A DNA stretch of 43,016 nucleotides from Microcoleus sp. CSU_2_2 (GTDB taxonomy: Bacteria; Cyanobacteriota; Cyanobacteriia; Cyanobacteriales; Microcoleaceae), in assembly GCA_012035135.1 (NCBI GenBank), contig JAAUPI010000014.1, forward strand, positions 1-43,016, given 5' to 3'. This document shows positions 8,054 through 16,215 of the stretch, piece after piece; the first letter of the stretch is position 1, and every line of letters begins with the position of its first letter. The position numbers and the translations under genes are program-made. Below the pieces are notes generated by a model. That model had not been told where the DNA came from, made no database searches, and was given only the letters and a program-made list of their open reading frames with translations.

Positions 8054-9616
8054 ATGTCCCTAACGCTTTACAACAGCTTAACCCGTCGCGAATCACCTTT
8101 TGAGCCGATCGAACCAGGCAAGGTGCTGATGTACTGCTGTGGCGTTACGGTGTACGATTACTGCCACGTCGGCCACGCCCGCGCTTACATTGTCTGGGAC
8201 ATGGTGCGCCGCTATTTGATATGGCGCGGATACGATGTTCGCTACGTGCAGAATTTTACAGATATTGATGACAGAATTCTCAATCGCGCCAGCGAAATAA
8301 ATTCAACAATGGAAGCCGTAGCGGAACGCTTCATCGATGAATATTTTGTAGACATGGACAATCTGAATATTCTCAGGGCCGATGAATATCCCCGCGCCAC
8401 GCATACAATGGACGGCATAAAAAGACTGATTCACGAATTAGAAAATAAAGGCTATGCCTATGCGTCTGGTGGCGACGTTTACTACAATGTTAGACAGTTT
8501 GCAGATTACGGAAAGCTTTCGGGTCGCAAGTTGGAAGAAATGCAGGCAGGGGCGAGTGGTAGATTGGAAACTGAAGAAATAGAAGGTCAAAAAAAGCAAG
8601 ATTCCTCCGATTTTGCGCTGTGGAAAAGTGCTAAACCAGGTGAATCTGCTTGGGATTCATCTTGGGGAAAAGGTCGCCCCGGATGGCACATTGAATGTTC
8701 GGCGATGGTGCGCGATTGCTTGGGCGAAACTATTGATATTCATTGCGGTGGTACCGATTTAATTTTTCCGCACCATGAGAACGAAATTGCTCAATCTGAA
8801 GCGGTGACGGGCAAGTCCCTTGCTAATTATTGGATGCACAATGCTTTTGTGACTGTCAATGGCAAAAAGATGTCTAAGTCGTTGCACAATTTTATTACAA
8901 TTCGCGATTTGTTGGAGGGGAATTGGTCGGGAGAACCGGAATCTGACCCCCCCAAACTAGGGCAGGCATGGGGGCACCGCCCCTACAAGGGGGGGAGTAA
9001 GAGTCAGAGTGGGGGGAAAGCTGTTGAACCGATGGCGGTGAGGCTGTTTGTGTTGATGGCGCAGTATCGCAGTCAAATTGATTTTACCGAAGAGGCGATC
9101 GCCAGTGCTAAAAATGGCTGGCAAACTCTGAAGGAAGGCTTACTTTTTGGCACTCAACATGGTTCTAAACTCGGTTGGGATGTTGAAAAAATAGATAATT
9201 TGACTGAACAAGATAGCACAGTTGTGCACCAATTTCAAGCAGCGATGGATCAGGATTTTAATACTCCGGGTGCTTTGACTGTGTTGTTTGAATTGGCTAA
9301 GGAATTGGCAAAGGAAGGTAATGTTTTGGTGCATCAAGGAAAAACTGAAACTGCTGCGGAATTGTTGCAGCAAAAGTGGGTAACTTTGGTGAATTTGGCG
9401 GGGGTTTTGGGTTTGGAAGTTGAGCCGGAAGCTGAGACGGAAATCTCGGTTGGTGGTTTGACGGATGAGGAGATTGAGGCAATGATTCAGCAGCGGAAAG
9501 ATGTGCGGAAGGCGAAGGATTTTGCTGAGGGCGATCGTATTCGCAATGAACTTAAGGATCGGGGTATTATTCTGATAGATCAAAAGGATGGTACAACTAT
9601 CTGGCACCGCAGTTGA
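8054..9616 (+). CDS. cysS: cysteinyl-tRNA synthetase
   Basis: Class I synthetase that charges tRNA-Cys with cysteine in the cytoplasm. The HIGH-type motif is HVGHARAY near residue 36 and the KMSKS loop is GKKMSKSLHN. Zinc ligands are visible as CCGVTVYD, the cysteine of IECSAM, and the histidines of FPHHENE. The C-terminal anticodon-binding region ends with RNELKDRGIILID, typical for the family. The open frame continues upstream to a GTG at 7994, but MSLTLYNSLTRR is the normal cyanobacterial N-terminus, so ATG 8054 is chosen (520 residues). Unusually, about 37 residues rich in G, S, P and K are inserted between ITIRDLLE and PMAVRL, directly after the KMSKS loop; the DNA there contains a dispersed repeat (see 8960-8987). 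Confidence 0.95.
   Translation: MSLTLYNSLTRRESPFEPIEPGKVLMYCCGVTVYDYCHVGHARAYIVWDMVRRYLIWRGYDVRYVQNFTDIDDRILNRASEINSTMEAVAERFIDEYFVDMDNLNILRADEYPRATHTMDGIKRLIHELENKGYAYASGGDVYYNVRQFADYGKLSGRKLEEMQAGASGRLETEEIEGQKKQDSSDFALWKSAKPGESAWDSSWGKGRPGWHIECSAMVRDCLGETIDIHCGGTDLIFPHHENEIAQSEAVTGKSLANYWMHNAFVTVNGKKMSKSLHNFITIRDLLEGNWSGEPESDPPKLGQAWGHRPYKGGSKSQSGGKAVEPMAVRLFVLMAQYRSQIDFTEEAIASAKNGWQTLKEGLLFGTQHGSKLGWDVEKIDNLTEQDSTVVHQFQAAMDQDFNTPGALTVLFELAKELAKEGNVLVHQGKTETAAELLQQKWVTLVNLAGVLGLEVEPEAETEISVGGLTDEEIEAMIQQRKDVRKAKDFAEGDRIRNELKDRGIILIDQKDGTTIWHRS
8960..8987 (+). repeat. dispersed GC-rich repeat inside cysS
   Basis: A 28-bp segment containing GGCATGGGGGCACCGCCCCT. It matches 24 of 28 positions of the right arm of the intergenic palindrome at 10173-10200. 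It is read in frame as part of the extra loop of CysRS. Confidence 0.6.
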
Positions 9617-9732
9617 AACTCAATTCATAGTCTAGAGATCTAAGATCGATAAACCCCCCACCTTCGGGTTGAGAAATTGTTAATTAATTGGTTAATACCT
9701 CAATCTCCCCCTCTCCCCCTCTCCCCTTCTAC

Positions 9733-10104
9733 TTAATGAGGTTGGTGCAAAATTAGGCGGTTACCTGCGGGGTCGAAGGCATAGATTTCGCGACCGTGAG
9801 AAGCTGTTACAATTTCTCCTGGGGGCGGATATCCCAAAGCCCAAATCCGGGCGATCGCAGTTTCGATGTCGCTGACTTCCAAGCATAAACTCATCCCTGT
9901 TTTTCCTCTACCTACAAATTCCGATTTGTGAGAATTTTTAGGTTTGAATATGCCGAGTCTTAAACCAGGAAGTTGAAATTCAGCATAGGTATTAGGAATG
10001 TAAGGATTCGGTTCTAGGTCGAGAAACTTTGTGTAAAATTTGACGAGAATTTCATTATCGAGATCTGCTAAAGTCACTAGGGCGGCGCGATACTGGAAGT
10101 TCAT
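9733..10104 (-). CDS. VOC-superfamily (glyoxalase-like) protein
   Basis: A 123-residue protein with the paired beta-alpha-beta-beta-beta pattern of the vicinal oxygen chelate fold: ALVTLADLDNEILVKFYTKFLDLEPN at the N-terminus, a middle segment TGMSLCLEVSDIETAIARI that starts the second module, and the C-terminal YAFDPAGNRLILHQP, which is the usual last strand. Such proteins can be metal-dependent lyases, dioxygenases or resistance proteins; the substrate is not predictable here. It is convergent with cysS and separated from it by a pyrimidine-rich stretch (CTCCCC repeats near 9703-9727). Confidence 0.8.
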   Translation of the reverse strand: MNFQYRAALVTLADLDNEILVKFYTKFLDLEPNPYIPNTYAEFQLPGLRLGIFKPKNSHKSEFVGRGKTGMSLCLEVSDIETAIARIWALGYPPPGEIVTASHGREIYAFDPAGNRLILHQPH

Positions 10105-10134
10105 ATAGCTAACCTATATCATTTGTGTAATTCT

Positions 10135-10200
10135 TGTAGGGGCAGTCCCCCCGTGGTTGCCCCTACTTTTCGGGGTAGGCACGGGGGCACTACCCCTACA
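10135..10200. repeat. 66-bp imperfect palindromic intergenic repeat
   Basis: TGTAGGGGCAGT... on the left is complementary to ...GCACTACCCCTACA on the right, with an internal GTAGGGGCA/TGCCCCTAC pair. It belongs to a GC-rich repeat family, part of which is also found inside cysS. Confidence 0.65.
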
Positions 10201-10238
10201 TATTTGTACGAATGATTTAGACCCACTATATATAGCAC

Positions 10239-10312
10239 TTGACAGTTGACAGTTGACAGTTGACAGTTTACCCTTCGACTACGCGAGCGGGCAGGCAGTT
10301 GACAGTTGACAG
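10239..10312. repeat. TTGACAG heptanucleotide tandem repeats around a palindromic core
   Basis: Four perfect TTGACAG units occupy 10239-10266 and two more 10299-10312. Between them lies a 32-bp segment (10271-10302) containing CTACGCGAGCGGGCAGGCAG, which recurs inverted at 13960-13991. Heptameric short tandem repeats are known from cyanobacterial genomes. Confidence 0.8.
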
Positions 10313-10375
10313 CACTTCGTCTGTACATAGTACGGGAATCAAACCGTTTATTAAGCGCGGGGTCATGGATCTATT

Positions 10376-11542
10376 TTACTCAAAAATTCCGCCGCGCTTC
10401 ATCAACTCAATTTTAACTCCTTCAGAAATACCCAAACAACCACCAAACCTCGTATTCTCAACCACCACATTTTTCAAATCAGCGCGACTCAAATCAGCAC
10501 CCTTCAAATTTGCGCCGCTCAAATTAACACCGCTCAAATCAGCATTCTTCAGATCGGCATTTGTCAAATTTGCATCTACCAAAAGCGCGTTCGGCAAATA
10601 AGCACTACTCAAATTTGTTCCGCTCAAATTCGCACGGCTCAAATTTGCCCTCGGTAATTTTGTTCGCAAATCCGCACCGCTCAAATTCGCGTTGCAAAGC
10701 TCGGCATCCCGCAAATTAGCATTGCACAAAGTAGCATCAATTAAAATGGCACTACTCAGCAAAGCACCGCTGAGATCCGCCAGTGTTAAATCAGCGCGGC
10801 TGAGGTTCGTCTCCCGCAAATCCGCACCGTTCAAATCAGCGTAGTGCAAGTCAAAACCGCTTAAATCTGCCCCGGCAAAATCCTCAACCGGATTCAAACC
10901 AACTATTTCTGCAAGTTGTACAAAATCGCTATTTTTATCAGTTACAAATAGTTCCCACAGGATCGACAATTGCTGCTGGCGGTACTCGTTTGCTTTCTCG
11001 TAATCTGCTAAATACTTGTAAGCTAGCTTCAAACTTTTCAGCGCCTGACGTTCCATGCGATCGTCCTTGCTGTCCCGTGCGATCGACAACTGCTGCTGGT
11101 AACAGTCGATCGCACCAGCTAAATCTCCTTTCCCATCGCAAGCTAACGCCAAATTGCCCAAAGCTTCCTGTTCCCCGCGCCAGTCGCCAGTGTCCCGCGC
11201 GATCGCCAAACGCTGCTGCTGGTAATTAATCGCACTGTCAAAATCTTCCAAAGCGTAGCAAGCATTGCCCAGATTTCCCAAAGCATTCGCCTCTCCCCGG
11301 CGATCGCCAATTTGCCGCGCTAGCACCAAATGCTGTTGGTAGCAGTCGATCGCCCTTGCATAATCTCCTAGCGCTTCATAAGCCACCCCCATATTTCCCA
11401 ACGCGGCACCCGATCGCCGCGGGTCGTTCATTTCCTGATACAGCGCTAGTGCTTCTTGCCAAGATTTCAGCGCTTCCTCAAATTGGTGCGCCTGATATTG
11501 CGAAATCCCTTGTTTGAGTAGCCCGTTAGCTTGTTCGCTCAT
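10376..11542 (-). CDS. TPR and pentapeptide-repeat protein
   Basis: A 388-residue protein with two repeat domains. Residues about 1-205 are tetratricopeptide repeats of the Rapsyn/LGN type (ARAIDCYQQHLVLARQIGDRRGEANALGNLG and similar), which bind protein partners. Residues about 225-375 are pentapeptide repeats of the A(D/N)LxX type (ADLNG ADLRE TNLSR ADLTL), predicted to fold as a right-handed quadrilateral helix. One register break is visible, ADLRT-KLPR-ANLSR, where a repeat has four residues. There is no signal peptide. The frame extends 29 codons upstream, but MSEQANGLLKQGISQY is the natural TPR start, so 11542 is chosen. The combination is common in cyanobacteria and its function is generally unknown; scaffolding is the usual guess. 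Confidence 0.85.
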   Translation of the reverse strand: MSEQANGLLKQGISQYQAHQFEEALKSWQEALALYQEMNDPRRSGAALGNMGVAYEALGDYARAIDCYQQHLVLARQIGDRRGEANALGNLGNACYALEDFDSAINYQQQRLAIARDTGDWRGEQEALGNLALACDGKGDLAGAIDCYQQQLSIARDSKDDRMERQALKSLKLAYKYLADYEKANEYRQQQLSILWELFVTDKNSDFVQLAEIVGLNPVEDFAGADLSGFDLHYADLNGADLRETNLSRADLTLADLSGALLSSAILIDATLCNANLRDAELCNANLSGADLRTKLPRANLSRANLSGTNLSSAYLPNALLVDANLTNADLKNADLSGVNLSGANLKGADLSRADLKNVVVENTRFGGCLGISEGVKIELMKRGGIFE

Positions 11543-11705
11543 TGTTTGAAAATTACTCAAATATAACCCAAAGTTGATAGTAATCGGTAATTGGTAAATT
11601 GCCCCTACGCTTACACCATATATGGACACTGTGCGTAAGTCCTGTACAAGTTAAATATGGCAGAATCCCCCAATTCTTTCTCCCTCTCCCAATCTGCAAA
11701 AAAAG

Positions 11706-11800
11706 ACAAAAAAAATAGAGAGAGTGACTTAAGTCACTCTCTCTGCCATCAGGGTGCATCTACGTAACATAACATATCATAGTAGGCTTGAAGGGCGAAA
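11706..11800 (-). ncRNA. candidate small RNA, copy 1 of a tandem pair
   Basis: Read on the minus strand: a -10-like box TATATT (11812-11807), then a 5' hairpin GGGG-TTTCG-CCCT, an A/T-rich unpaired stretch, a core containing GTAGATGCACCCTGATGGC, and a strong terminator. The same order, with the identical core, recurs at 12024-12116. No convincing coding frame is shared: a short frame MHPDGRES exists in both but runs into the terminator T-tract. The 5' hairpin, open middle and terminator hairpin resemble the general layout described for the cyanobacterial regulator PsrR1, but no family assignment is made. The predicted start site is an inference. Confidence 0.5.
11708..11744 (-). terminator. 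intrinsic terminator of small RNA copy 1
   Basis: A perfect 28-bp palindrome (11717-11744; each arm AGAGAGAGTGACTT or its complement) is followed on the minus strand by ATTTTTTTTG, a textbook stem plus U-tract. Confidence 0.75.
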
Positions 11801-12023
11801 CCCCTAAATATAAAGTTCTTGTCAAGAAATGTCTATTTGATTGTGAACTTACCACAAAGAGAAAGATATAGCAGGAGTCAAAGGCTTAATTATTAAGGGT
11901 TTCAGCAATCATCAGGGCGATCGCTCTTTCGATCCGTCGGCTTTCGAGTTTTGAGGTCAGTAACAGTAATTCTCAAATCTCAAATCGGCTGATTCTCGCA
12001 ACAGTATTTTTACTTAAAAAAAG

Positions 12024-12116
12024 ACAAAAAAAAGAGAGAGCCACCTAAGTAACTCTCCCTGCCATCAGGGTGCATCTACATAACATAATATAACACCATA
12101 AGAGTGGGGGGTAACA
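12024..12116 (-). ncRNA. candidate small RNA, copy 2 of a tandem pair
   Basis: Same architecture as the unit at 11706-11800: -10-like TATAAA (12128-12123), 5' hairpin GGGGT-GTT-ACCCC, unpaired middle with TTATGTTATGTAG, the identical core GTAGATGCACCCTGATGGC, and a terminator. The sequence outside the core and terminator differs between copies while both hairpins are kept by compensating changes, which argues for selection on RNA structure. Similarity continues upstream through the putative promoter (GGTAA...TTTAT...TAGGGG), so the duplication included it. The target is unknown. Confidence 0.5.
12026..12059 (-). terminator. intrinsic terminator of small RNA copy 2
   Basis: On the minus strand GGGAGAGTTAC-TTAG-GTGGCTCTCTC forms an 11-bp stem including G-U pairs and is followed by a run of eight T. 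Confidence 0.7.
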
Positions 12117-12180
12117 CCCCTATTTATAAAGAAGTTGTAAAAATATCTACATTTCACGTAAAGTTACCGTGAAGAGGAAA

Positions 12181-12863
12181 GGGCGAAAGAGTCATGGGCT
12201 AAGGGAAAACCGATAGTGGGTGGCTGTATCGGCTACACGAACCCCCTTTTAAACCAGGGCTGTTTCATTCTTTTGTAGGGGCTGTCTAAGAGTCGCTGCC
12301 CGAAAGTAGCTGTATCGGTATCGCGTTAGCAAGTTGAATGAAATATTCCCCCGATCTTCTTACCTTGTTGCATTAAATTGTTAAAAAGGTCTACAGCCAA
12401 TTTGGTATGCCCAATATAATACTCAATACCTCTTTGACTTAGCAGGTATTATGAATATAAAAGATTATAAAGTACAATAACTCAGTAATTTGGCAGCAGC
12501 GATAATCTCTCTCGCTACAAGCCGCGCCCAATGTTCGCAGTTGAACCGAAATAATTCATACTGCCAGTATTAGTGAAACTCTTTAACAGACAGGTGCAAT
12601 GCCAGATTAATTCGTTCTCGTTCCCATTTTTTCACCAATTCACTCTTGGTAGTTAATAGGTATTTGGCATTTTCGCGATCGATTCACTAATTATACAGTA
12701 ATCTTACAGTAAATTTTTGTTAAAAAAGGCACAAAATCACAAAAATGAGTTGTTGCTCTCTGTAAAAAAGAGCGCCCTCAACAAGCAGAGTCTTATCTAT
12801 CTGTAGAGGTATCAAAAAAAAACATTTTTTGATAACATAACTTTAAATCTAGGTTAAAAAAAT
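12181..12863. other. gene-free stretch
   Basis: No supported gene. The phrase GCTGTATCGG occurs twice (near 12223 and 12309), and the last 200 bp are A/T-rich, as expected for a promoter region of the following gene. Nothing else is recognised. Confidence 0.5.
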
Positions 12864-13646
12864 ATGAAATTCCAAATTTCCCTAGCTCCTGCGGCTGTGA
12901 CCCAATTTTTGCTGCGAGTGGTAGCCTGTCTAGTGGTAATATCTTTGTTAACTCAGATGACATTGTACTTCTTGCCCGGTTACCCATCTAGAGACTACTT
13001 CGCAAAGGCATTCAGCCTTGATGCCGAGCGGAACGTTCCAACCGTATACTCTGTTTTAGCATTGCTGTTTAGTTCTATCCTGTTGGCTGCGATCGCTCAT
13101 GCCAAGAATTTGGATAGTTCTCGCTATAAACACCACTGGAAAATTTTATCTTTCATATTTTTATATCTATCTTTAGATGAAGCTGCTCAATTTCACGAAC
13201 AGTTTATCTACCCTATGCGAAGGCTGCTAAATGCTACAGGATTTCTTTACTTTACTTGGGTTGTGCCGATCGGTTTTTTGGTAGCGATCTTTTTATTATC
13301 CTACACGAAGTTTCTGTTCCACCTTCCTATTGCTACAAGAAAACTGTTTGTTGCAGCGTGCATTTTTTATATTGGCGGAGCAATCGGAATGGAAATGCTG
13401 GGGGGGAACAAAGCTTATCATGAGGGAACGCAAACTATACCCTACGTGATAATATCGACCATTGAAGAATCATTAGAAATGTTGGGAATTGTAGTGTTTA
13501 TTCACGCCTTGATGTCATATATTAACACATATTTAGGCGGGATAAGTTGGCATCTTTTTTTAGGAACAGACAGACAATTTACCGAGACTAAAAATGTTGA
13601 AATAGCTGCCATTGTCGAACCAGAAAACCGAAATTATCGATCGTAA
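12864..13646 (+). CDS. polytopic membrane protein of unknown function
   Basis: 260 residues with about six hydrophobic segments (near residues 12-37, 63-78, 95-105, 127-147, 160-175 and 205-222). Conserved-looking polar residues lie inside or next to the helices: LDEAAQFHEQ (about 106), GAIGMEMLGGNKAYHEG (about 176) and TIEESLEMLG (about 202). Clusters of Asp, Glu and His at membrane edges suggest a metal site or an intramembrane enzyme, but no family is recognised. The hydrophilic C-terminal tail begins after WHLFLGTDRQF. A clean ATG follows an A/T-rich leader; no strong ribosome-binding site is seen. It stands alone and shares no operon with the small-RNA units upstream. Confidence 0.7.
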   Translation: MKFQISLAPAAVTQFLLRVVACLVVISLLTQMTLYFLPGYPSRDYFAKAFSLDAERNVPTVYSVLALLFSSILLAAIAHAKNLDSSRYKHHWKILSFIFLYLSLDEAAQFHEQFIYPMRRLLNATGFLYFTWVVPIGFLVAIFLLSYTKFLFHLPIATRKLFVAACIFYIGGAIGMEMLGGNKAYHEGTQTIPYVIISTIEESLEMLGIVVFIHALMSYINTYLGGISWHLFLGTDRQFTETKNVEIAAIVEPENRNYRS

Positions 13647-13678
13647 ATTAAAGGACATCATTAGAGTTTATAGGATTT

Positions 13679-13830
13679 ATACCAAATCCGGGTTTCCCAT
13701 CCCCGTTATAATTGGTATGGTGCGTCGCTATGAGATCTCCCAATAGCAACGAGAGTTGTTCGTAGCGACGCACCCTACATTTACTACATTTACGAGATTA
13801 TAAAAGGGGTAAGTTACCCGGATTTGGTAT
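13679..13830. repeat. 152-bp nested-palindrome element (MITE-like)
   Basis: The outer inverted repeats ATACCAAATCCGGGT (13679-13693) and ACCCGGATTTGGTAT (13816-13830) are exact complements. An inner 60-bp module (13719-13778) is bounded by GGTGCGTCGCTA and TAGCGACGCACC. The inner module belongs to the family found at 34702, 42822 and 42914; the outer half is found alone at 1498-1550. There is no coding capacity, so it would need a transposase in trans. The surrounding gap 13647-14031 holds only this and other repeats. Confidence 0.7.
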
Positions 13831-13959
13831 TAGTTGAACATCCATATGAGAGCGATGATGATGAAGGGAAGCTTCTCCATAGTCTATTTTGTGAACTTTA
13901 TCTTGTTCGTCTTTAGATGTTAGATTTTAGATTGGATGATTACTGTCAACTATCAACTA

Positions 13960-14023
13960 TCAACTGCCTGCCCGCTCGCGTAGTCGAAGGGTCAACAGTT
14001 CGGCAAGCTCACTGCAAGCTGTC
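13960..14023. repeat. inverted copy of a dispersed 32-bp repeat plus a 31-bp repeat
   Basis: 13960-13991 is the exact complement of 10271-10302. Directly after it, 13993-14023 (containing GTTCGGCAAGCTCACTGCAA) recurs in the same orientation at 42175-42205. Confidence 0.75.
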
Positions 14024-14031
14024 CACTGCTA

Positions 14032-15966
14032 TCATGGATTTCTACCACATAGCCTGGATAAAAGATTCAACAACTCAGGAGCGGTGAAAGGTTTTGCTAA
14101 AAACGCTTGTGCGCCTTCATTCATTGTTTTGCTCACAGACTCATTGGTTGCCAATCCACTCATAGTAACGATCTGGACTTGAGAATTGAGTTTACGGAGA
14201 GTCCGAATAGTAGTAACTGAATCTAAAGAAGGCATCATCATGTCAAGCAATATGACCTTGATTTCATGCTTATGTTCGGCATACAGAGCGATCGCCTCAA
14301 TTCCATCGTTAGCAGTCATTGCTTTGTAGCCATGCGCTTCTAGAGTTGCCTGGGTAATCTCTTGTATTGGGACTTCATCATCGACCACCAAAATTAATTC
14401 GCCTTCTCCCATCTGAGGTTCAACATCGACAACAGTTTCAGCTTCACTCGCGTCCGTTGCAGGTAGATAAACTTTGAATTGCGAGCCTTTACCAACTTCA
14501 CTGTAAACGTTGATAAACCCATGATGACTTTTCACAATCCCGATCGCGGTTGCTAATCCTAACCCTGTCCCCTTCCCAATTTCTTTGGTAGTGAAAAAGG
14601 GATCGAAGATGCGATCGAGAATCTCTGGCTGCATCCCCATGCCTGTATCGGCAATCGCCACCACCACATAGGAACCAACTTGGGCATCCAAGTGCATCCG
14701 AGCATAATTTTCATCGATCGCTATATTTTCGGCGACGATCGACAGTTGGCCACCATTGGGCATGGCATCGCGGGCATTGACACAGAGGTTCATAAAAACT
14801 TGATGTAACAGTGTAGCATCGGCCGCAATTAGCTTTAAATTTTGGGGTAGATCCGTAGAAAGTTCAATATTTTTGGGGAATACTTGTTGGATAACTTTTT
14901 GGATTTCCAAAAGTAAATGACTCACCTGAGTGTTGGTGGGCTTGCTCTCAATACCGCTAGTAAAAGAGAGAATTTGCTTCACCAAATCAGTCCCCCGATA
15001 AGCACTTTCATTCAGAATTTGCAATAATCGGCGAGCTTGTTCATCCAGATTGGGGGCTTGCAGGGGAAGCAGTTGCGCGATTCCGATAATCGGAGTCAAG
15101 ACGTTGTTCAGATCGTGGGCAATCCCACTTGCTAATGTACCCAAACTTTCCAGACGTTCGGTACGACGCAGGGCTGCTTCTATCAATTTGCGATTGGTGA
15201 TATCTTCAGCAATGCCAACAACTCGGTAAGGAATTCCTGTAAGATCTTTAATAGGAAAGCCACGATCGCGAATCCACCGAATTGAACCATCAGGACGCAT
15301 AATTCGATACTCCTCGTCATAGTTGCCCAGCAACGACTGCTCAAAAAACTTAGTTTGAATACGTTGCCGATCCTCTGGAACGATCGCCTCTATCCATTCC
15401 ATAAAATTGGTATACAAACTTTCGCTAGAACGTCCCCAAATGCGATTGTAAGCAGGACTAACATACAGTATCTGAAGTCTTGTGGGGTCAGACATCCAGA
15501 AAACACTTTCAGTAATATTCTCTGCCAATTGCCGAAAGCGTTCTTCACTTTCCCGCAAGGCTTGTTCTGCATAGACACGTTTCTGCCGTTCCTGTGCCTC
15601 CCGTAATTCCCGTTCCACTGCCGGCACCAAACGGGCAAGGTTATCCTTAAGCAAGTAGTCATGGGCACCGGCTTTCATAGCAGCAACAGCAACTTCTTCA
15701 CCGATCGTACCAGAGACAATAATAAAAGGTAAATCTGGCTGATGATTTTGCAGCAATTGCAAAGCTTCTGGTGCACTGAACCTAGGCAAGGTGTAATCAG
15801 CAATGACAATATCCCACGATTGGCGATCTAAAGCCGCTTTCATATCAGACGCAGTTTCCACCCGCAAATAGTCAAGTGCATAACCACCTCGACGCAGTTC
15901 CCTTAGAAGTAGAAGCATATCGTCTTCGGAATCCTCGACTATTAGAAGACGTAAGTGTGCGTTCAT
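14032..15966 (-). CDS. hybrid sensor kinase/response regulator (REC-PAS-HisKA-HATPase-REC)
   Basis: 644 residues. Domain order: receiver (about 5-120, phospho-acceptor D57, conserved K107); PAS (about 143-260, ending in the PAC motif GIAEDITNRK); dimerisation domain with H284 in GIAHDLNN; HATPase with N397 (CVNARDAMP), the G1 box ADTGMGM and the G2 box GKGTGLGLA; second receiver (about 524-640, D575, K625). All phosphotransfer residues are present, so a full internal phosphorelay is possible. There is no membrane segment, so the protein is cytoplasmic. It follows the Rcp1-like regulator gene on the same strand after about 250 bp and is probably the last gene of the light-sensing operon, taking input from the upstream kinase or regulator (inference). 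Confidence 0.9.
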   Translation of the reverse strand: MNAHLRLLIVEDSEDDMLLLLRELRRGGYALDYLRVETASDMKAALDRQSWDIVIADYTLPRFSAPEALQLLQNHQPDLPFIIVSGTIGEEVAVAAMKAGAHDYLLKDNLARLVPAVERELREAQERQKRVYAEQALRESEERFRQLAENITESVFWMSDPTRLQILYVSPAYNRIWGRSSESLYTNFMEWIEAIVPEDRQRIQTKFFEQSLLGNYDEEYRIMRPDGSIRWIRDRGFPIKDLTGIPYRVVGIAEDITNRKLIEAALRRTERLESLGTLASGIAHDLNNVLTPIIGIAQLLPLQAPNLDEQARRLLQILNESAYRGTDLVKQILSFTSGIESKPTNTQVSHLLLEIQKVIQQVFPKNIELSTDLPQNLKLIAADATLLHQVFMNLCVNARDAMPNGGQLSIVAENIAIDENYARMHLDAQVGSYVVVAIADTGMGMQPEILDRIFDPFFTTKEIGKGTGLGLATAIGIVKSHHGFINVYSEVGKGSQFKVYLPATDASEAETVVDVEPQMGEGELILVVDDEVPIQEITQATLEAHGYKAMTANDGIEAIALYAEHKHEIKVILLDMMMPSLDSVTTIRTLRKLNSQVQIVTMSGLATNESVSKTMNEGAQAFLAKPFTAPELLNLLSRLCGRNP

Positions 15967-16215
15967 TATTTAATACCTTCGTGACGACTCCCAGCCCTAA
16001 CTCGCGGACGAGTACTGGAAAAGTGTTTTGTGGAATGAGTCATATTCGATCGCGCCTTATGGCGGTGTCACAATTTGTGTACTTAAGAAATATATTGAGC
16101 AGCAAGACACCCCAGAAGATAGTCCATCTGCGGGGCATCGAACCCCAGAAGAGGACGCGCTTACATCCCGTCACTCAACGGATTACCGTTAGAGTGCGGG
16201 GATTTCGCTTAGAAG

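Noticed and set aside
11553-11759. Minus-strand open frame starting MHPDGRES
   Set aside because: It begins in the conserved core of the small-RNA unit and reads through the terminator stem and T-tract; the second copy ends after about 20 codons, so the similarity is at RNA rather than protein level.
11819-11825. TTGACA as a -35 box of small RNA copy 1
   Set aside because: The spacing to the TATATT box is only about 7 bp, far from 17; it is at best part of a regulator site.
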